A stretch of DNA of 14,830 nucleotides from UBA11524 sp034104265. Lineage in GTDB: Bacteria; Bacillota; Clostridia; Christensenellales; Aristaeellaceae. Shown one piece after another: positions 12,893-14,830 of the stretch. The notes under the pieces were generated by a model that did not search any database, was not told the origin of the DNA, and worked only from the letters and a program-made list of their open reading frames with translations. Position 1 is the stretch's first letter, and each line of letters starts with the position of its first letter. The stretch is from NCBI GenBank assembly GCA_034104265.1, contig JAXEEE010000103.1:1-14830 (forward strand). The letters are read 5' to 3'. The translations under genes were made by a program, and so were the position numbers.

Positions 12893-14224
12893 TCACCTCC
12901 TGCCTTCGGAAGGGGGCTTCGGCGGATGCGGCAAATCCCCCGTGGCGGGATTGTCCATCAGACGCCCCTCCCGGTCAAAGCGGGAGCCGTGGCAGGGGCA
13001 GTCCCAGGAATGTTCGAGGGGATTCCACCTAAGCGCGCAGCCCAGGTGCGGGCAGCGGGGCACCGTGGGGGTCAGAAGCCCCAGGGCCGAGGAGCCCGCG
13101 TTGCGCAGAAGCGGCAGCGCAGCCATGGCCCGGGAAGGGGACAGCAGCGCCTCATAGGGGTTCTCCCGGCCCAGGAGCATGTCCCGCAGGAGCAGCGCGG
13201 CGGCCATGGCGGAGGTCATGCCCCACTTGCCAAAGCCCGTGACCACGTACAACCCCGGCGTGCGCGGGCTGTAGGGGCCCACGTAGGGCATACCGTCCAG
13301 GGTCATGCAGTCCTGGGTGGCCCAGCGGCGGATGATCTTCGCCTCCGGGAGATACTGCCGGGCAAAGGCCTCCGCCGCCGCCCAGCCCTGCCCCGGCCTG
13401 CCCGTGCGGTGGCTGCCGCAGCCCACCAGCAGCAGGTCGCCCTGGTTGCGCAGGGAGAGCCCGCCCTCCGCCGCATCCAGGTACACGCCCTGCACGTCCG
13501 GCCCCGGGGACAGGGCCAGCACGTAGGCCCGTTCCTGGTACATTTTCAGGAAATACCCGCCGTGCCGGTTGAAGATGGGGAAGTGGGTTGCCACGATGAT
13601 CCGCCTGGCCCGGATGCGGCCCCGGTTGGTCACCGCCTCGCCGGTGCGCACCTCCATGGCCCGGGTGCCCTCGTGAATCCGCAGTCCCCGGGCCAGCCCC
13701 GCCGCCAGCTTCAGCGGATGCAGCTGCCCCTGGTGCGGAAAGCGGATGGCCCCCGTCACGGGGAAGGGCAGGGGCAGCGCATCGACCCACTCGGCGGGAA
13801 TGCGCAGGCGGCCCAGGGCCTCCCGCTCCGCCCGCAGGGCCGGGGAATCCCCCGTTGCGTAGACATACGCGTCCTTCTCTTCAAAATCGCAGGGGATGTC
13901 CCCGGTCAGGCGGCGGTACTCCGCCAGCGCGTCCTCCTGCATGCGCCAGTACAGCTTCGCCGCCTCCGCCCCCGCGTGCTTCATCAGCCGGGCGTAGATC
14001 AGCCCGTGCTGGCCGGTCACCTTGGCGGTGGTGTTCCGGGTCACGCCCCGGCAGAGGCTGTCCGCCTCGATGAGCAGGCAGTCCATCCCGGCGCGGTGCA
14101 GCTGATATGCGCACATCAGCCCCGCCAGTCCCCCGCCGATCACCAGCACGTCCGTTACGCTGTCCCCCTCCATGGGCGGGAAGGTGGGCAGCGTCACATC
14201 GTCCGTCCATACGGAATCAAGCAT
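12893..14224 (-). CDS. FAD-dependent oxidoreductase with C-terminal Rieske [2Fe-2S] domain
   Basis: The 443-residue protein joins a DAO/GlpD-like FAD domain to a Rieske-type domain. The dinucleotide-binding motif IGGGLAG is at 29-35, and NTTAKVTGQHG near 60-70 is typical of this subfamily. The Rieske ligands are Cys391, His393, Cys409 and His412, with Cys396/Cys411 as the usual disulfide pair. The segment that normally precedes the first ligand loop, several beta strands of about 40 residues, is missing, so the Rieske fold is shortened. The amine or amino-acid substrate is unknown. I chose ATG 14224 because AGGTG lies five bases upstream and family members begin near this point. The earlier ATG (14272) has no ribosome binding site and sits on a terminator tail. 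It leads the DUF421 gene in an apparent operon. Confidence 0.9.
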   Translation of the reverse strand: MLDSVWTDDVTLPTFPPMEGDSVTDVLVIGGGLAGLMCAYQLHRAGMDCLLIEADSLCRGVTRNTTAKVTGQHGLIYARLMKHAGAEAAKLYWRMQEDALAEYRRLTGDIPCDFEEKDAYVYATGDSPALRAEREALGRLRIPAEWVDALPLPFPVTGAIRFPHQGQLHPLKLAAGLARGLRIHEGTRAMEVRTGEAVTNRGRIRARRIIVATHFPIFNRHGGYFLKMYQERAYVLALSPGPDVQGVYLDAAEGGLSLRNQGDLLLVGCGSHRTGRPGQGWAAAEAFARQYLPEAKIIRRWATQDCMTLDGMPYVGPYSPRTPGLYVVTGFGKWGMTSAMAAALLLRDMLLGRENPYEALLSPSRAMAALPLLRNAGSSALGLLTPTVPRCPHLGCALRWNPLEHSWDCPCHGSRFDREGRLMDNPATGDLPHPPKPPSEGRR

Positions 14225-14272
14225 AGCATCACCTGCCCGACAGTTTGCGCAGCCGGGAAAGCGTTCATACAT

Positions 14273-14295
14273 GAAAAAAGAGCGGCCAGAGCCGC
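14273..14295 (-). terminator. Short terminator upstream of the FAD/Rieske gene
   Basis: On the minus strand GCGGC-TCTG-GCCGC is followed by TCTTTTTT. The stem is only 5 bp but the T-run is good. It would end transcription coming from the GH4 gene and hairpin array, about 50 bases before the FAD/Rieske start codon. I see no convincing promoter in the short remaining interval. Confidence 0.55.
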
Positions 14296-14327
14296 CAACA
14301 CAACAACGGACATCCCCGGGGAAGTAT

Positions 14328-14663
14328 GAAGGGGGCCGCAGCCCCCTTCACCGCGTCGGCGAAGCCGCGCACCCGGGGGAGGCCCGGAGGGGGCCGCAGC
14401 CCCATCCGTCCGGGGGAGGTGTCGGAGGGGGGGCCGTAGCCCCCCCCTCTGACTGGGGAGATGCGTCGAAGGGGGGCAAAGCCTCCCTTCGACTGTAATC
14501 GTATCCCGGGGCTTTGCCCCGGGGGCGGGTCGTTTTCCGCCGCAGGCGGAAAACTTTCCTTACAAATCCGCCGATCGGGAGCGAAGCGACCAGGCGGATT
14601 TGCAAGCGGCCCGCAGGCCACGCTTCTCCCTAATCCGCAAAGAAGCCGCAGCCACTTTGCGGA
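14328..14663. repeat. Array of eight consecutive hairpins
   Basis: This fills most of the 445-base gap 14225-14669. In order: GAAGGGGGC/GCCCCCTTC (14328-14349); a GGGGC/GCCCC stem (14390-14403); AGGGGGGGC with a C-run partner (14426-14448); GTCGAAGGG.../...CCCTTCGAC (14465-14493); CCCGGGGC/GCCCCGGG (14505-14523); GTTTTCCGCC/GGCGGAAAAC (14532-14554); AAATCCGCC/GGCGGATTT (14564-14601); TCCGCAAAG/CTTTGCGGA (14634-14663). The first four look like degenerate copies of one unit, with a C/G-rich lead (CCGGGGGAGG or similar) and the hairpin with loop CGCA, CGTA or AAA. No gene is seen here. The last hairpin follows the GH4 stop and may help end that transcript. Confidence 0.8.
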
Positions 14664-14669
14664 ATCGCG

Positions 14670-14830
14670 TCAGCGATAGGCGGGCAGCCAGTCCCCGTGG
14701 GCCTCGATCAGATCGTCGCACAGGCTGATGATGTCGTCAATCGACAGCTCGCTCTGCAGATGCGGATCCATCATTGCCGCTTGGTAGATCGTTTCCTTCT
14801 TGCGGGTCATCGCCGCTTCAATGGTCAGCA
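14670..14830 (-). CDS. Glycoside hydrolase family 4 protein, C-terminal end (partial)
   Basis: From the window edge a minus-strand frame gives 52 residues ending at TGA (14672-14670). The segments KKETIYQAAMMDPH, ELSIDDIISLCDDLIEAHG and the end DWLPAYR match the C-terminus of GH4 alpha-galactosidase/alpha-glucosidase-type enzymes. These are NAD- and metal-dependent cytoplasmic glycosidases using a redox mechanism. Codon use is like the rest of the window. The catalytic part lies outside, so substrate (alpha-galactoside, alpha-glucoside or galacturonide) cannot be decided. Another GH4 type remains possible. Together with the GH2 beta-mannosidase it would suit galactomannan breakdown, but the two are 10 kb apart and not in one operon. 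Confidence 0.72.
   Translation of the reverse strand, partial: LTIEAAMTRKKETIYQAAMMDPHLQSELSIDDIISLCDDLIEAHGDWLPAYR

Noticed and set aside
14224..14272. Upstream ATG (14272) as start of the FAD/Rieske protein
   Set aside because: It lies on the T-run of a terminator with no ribosome binding site; ATG 14224 has AGGTG well placed and matches family N-termini.
12926..14329. 467-residue plus-strand frame opposite the FAD/Rieske gene
   Set aside because: Shadow frame without family features; the minus strand has clear FAD and Rieske motifs.

Overview
The window is GC-rich chromosomal DNA with strong G/C preference at third codon positions. It shows consensus-like sigma-A promoters (for example TTGACA-17-TACAAT), AGGAGG-type ribosome binding sites, GTG and TTG starts, and compact U-tailed terminators. 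With the gene content (NlpA/MetQ-type binding protein, GH2 and GH4 glycosidases, DUF421 membrane protein, FAD-Rieske oxidoreductase of the Firmicutes kind, EutH-like transporter), this suggests a high-GC anaerobic member of the Clostridia, probably gut-associated. That placement is an inference; there is no rRNA or other phylogenetic marker here.

Left part, 1-1993. The last 15 codons of an unknown gene are followed by about 700 bases of non-coding repeats: three GC-rich hairpins, a large palindrome, and 3.5 copies of a 99-100 bp tandem unit that carries a hairpin. Then come an orphan MetQ/NlpA-type binding protein (755-1573) without a lipobox cysteine, a terminator, and the start of a lipoprotein gene (1745) that decays into a second copy of the palindrome.

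Middle, 1994-8505. A GH2 beta-mannosidase (minus) is divergent from a secreted protein of unknown function. After a 410-base gap with a good promoter, a small Cys-containing mini-ORF and helically phased direct repeats, a two-gene unit follows: an M24B Xaa-Pro-type aminopeptidase with a Glu-to-Asp change at a metal-ligand position, then, 11 bases later, an EutH-type transporter with no other eut gene in view.

Right part, 8506-14830. A SnoaL-like gene (minus) is broken by a one-base frameshift. Next are a tRNA-Leu(CAG) with its own promoter and terminator, an aconitase, and a YjjG-type HAD nucleotidase. A minus-strand pair encodes a FAD/Rieske oxidoreductase and a DUF421 membrane protein. A 336-base array of eight successive hairpins and the last 52 residues of a GH4 glycosidase (minus) close the window. 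The genes mostly form short independent units bounded by terminators. No mobile element, CRISPR array or defence system is visible. The most unusual items are the peptidase/EutH pair with its structured leader and the hairpin/repeat tracts.
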